Shown here: in pieces, positions 63,247 to 64,000 of the stretch
Layout: each line of letters opens with the position of its first letter
How positions within the stretch are numbered: the stretch's first letter is position 1
The notes under the pieces: generated by a model
Databases searched by the model: none
Told to the model about the DNA's origin: nothing
What the model saw: the letters and a program-made list of their open reading frames with translations, nothing else
NCBI RefSeq assembly: GCF_002803845.1
Contig: NZ_CP024985.1
Span: 1,054,001-1,118,000 of the forward strand
Direction of reading: 5' to 3'
Source of the DNA: Streptomyces lavendulae subsp. lavendulae
Lineage (GTDB): Bacteria; Actinomycetota; Actinomycetes; Streptomycetales; Streptomycetaceae
Length of the DNA stretch: 64,000 bases
Made by a program: the position numbers and the translations under genes

Positions 63247-64000
63247 GTGCGATACAGGATTCTCGGGAAACTTCACGTCGCGAACGAGGGAAAGCGGTTC
63301 TACCTCTCGGCCCGCAAGAAGGAAATCGTACTGGCCGCCCTTTTGGCGAGGGCGAACCACGTGGTACCGCTCGACGAGTTGATTTCCGAGATCTGGGGCC
63401 AGGAGTCACCGTTACGGGCCACCACCGCGATCCATGTGCGTATCTGCGAGCTGCGGAAATTCCTGAGGTCCTGCGGAATAGCGGAGGGGCCGATCGTCAC
63501 CCGCTCGCCCGGCTACTTCATCCGTGTCGAGCCGGGGGAGCTCGATGTCGAGAGGTTCGGTCAACTGGCTGCTCAGGGCCGCGCGGCGGCGCGGGCGGGG
63601 CAGCACAACGAGGCCGTGGAGCAGTTGCGCGCCGCACTGGAACTGACCCAGGACACGCCTCTGGGGGGCCTGCGAAGCGGTCCGATCATCAACGGCTTCG
63701 TGACCTGGCTCGACGAAACCACGCTGGATTGCACGGAATTGCTGATGGAGTCGGAACTCGCCCTGGGCGGGCACCGGGAAACGGTCAGCCGGCTGTACGC
63801 GCTCTTCGGACGGCACCCTTTGCACGAGGCGTTCCACCGGCAGCTCATGCTGGCGCTCTACCGGTGCGACCGGCGGGCGGACGCCCTGCACGTCTACCGG
63901 GTCGCCCGCGATGTCCTGAAGGAAGAACTCGGACTCGATCCCTGCCTCGCGACGCGCCGCATTCACCACGCCATTCTCGCCGCCGACAATCCCCGCCTCG
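63247..64000 (+). CDS. SARP (AfsR/DnrI-type) transcriptional activator, 3'-truncated
   Basis: At least 251 residues before the window ends. The OmpR-like DNA-binding domain (about 1-95) is YRILGKLHVANEGKRFYLSARKKEIVLAALLARANHVVPLDELISEIWG, then TTAIHVRICELRKFL and TRSPGYFIRV. The BTAD domain follows (LDVERFGQLAAQG through LHVYRVARDVLKEELGLDP). SARPs activate antibiotic clusters. GTG 63247 has a GGAG site. GTG 63193 in the same frame fits a leaderless start. TTA at 63412-63414 makes it bldA-dependent. The target cluster may lie beyond the window. Confidence 0.92.
   Translation, partial: MRYRILGKLHVANEGKRFYLSARKKEIVLAALLARANHVVPLDELISEIWGQESPLRATTAIHVRICELRKFLRSCGIAEGPIVTRSPGYFIRVEPGELDVERFGQLAAQGRAAARAGQHNEAVEQLRAALELTQDTPLGGLRSGPIINGFVTWLDETTLDCTELLMESELALGGHRETVSRLYALFGRHPLHEAFHRQLMLALYRCDRRADALHVYRVARDVLKEELGLDPCLATRRIHHAILAADNPRL

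Overview
This is a high-GC actinobacterial chromosome segment, almost certainly Streptomyces. The signs are very strong third-position GC in every real gene, GTG starts with GGAGG sites, a SARP regulator, a WhiJ-type HTH/DUF5753 regulator, LAXTG sortase substrates, the 2-methylisoborneol (2-MIB, earthy odour) cassette, and rare TTA codons placed in regulatory and secreted-enzyme genes. I see no rRNA, tRNA, insertion sequence, att site or CRISPR array. The first and last genes are cut by the window ends.

Layout. 0-2 kb: partial MarR regulator, DJ-1/PfpI protein, secreted endonuclease I. 2-6 kb: 2-MIB cassette of EshA-type family 2B encapsulin shell, 2-MIB synthase cargo and geranyl-diphosphate methyltransferase, with a 30-bp perfect palindrome between shell and cargo genes. 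6-10.5 kb: GH20 hexosaminidase lipoprotein, HbpS/GlcG-like protein, MFS exporter with divergent MarR. 10.5-13 kb: hypothetical protein, then an operon of LAHTG surface protein, sigma factor and membrane partner. 13-18 kb: F420-type reductase/hemerythrin fusion, MocR regulator with divergent EamA exporter, methyltransferase, YbjQ-family protein. 18-22.7 kb: small hypothetical proteins, a DUF2637-like membrane protein, the WhiJ-type regulator and an SH3 secreted protein.

22.7-28 kb: a seven-gene minus-strand run of AlkB-like dioxygenase, TDT transporter, VOC protein, SDR-like protein, T4 Rnl1-type RNA ligase, polynucleotide kinase-phosphatase and NYN nuclease-like protein. The last three look like an RNA-repair operon. 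28-38.4 kb: acyl-CoA synthetase, secreted Scabin-like ADP-ribosyltransferase, an operon of membrane protein, XRE regulator and quinone oxidoreductase behind a triple operator, SpoIIE-type phosphatase, a His-rich membrane protein divergent from a two-component system, and a universal stress protein. 38.7-45 kb: ABC exporter, DoxX, two small secreted proteins, and a CysK-like enzyme coupled to an MFS exporter.

45-49 kb: secreted cell-wall cluster of Tat esterase, two recently duplicated LGFP-repeat lytic-enzyme-like proteins and a ricin-type lectin. 49-56 kb: an FHA/Ser-Thr kinase pair divergent from a conserved unknown protein, a MoxR AAA+ ATPase and a VWA-metallopeptidase protein, the best candidate here for an incompletely described system. 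56-64 kb: Fur-type regulator divergent from katG, DM13 protein, gamma-glutamylcyclotransferase-like protein, small membrane protein, Tat-exported 5'-nucleotidase with a TTA codon, and a partial SARP regulator with a TTA codon. Assignments rest on motif recognition by eye. No database search or structure prediction was run.
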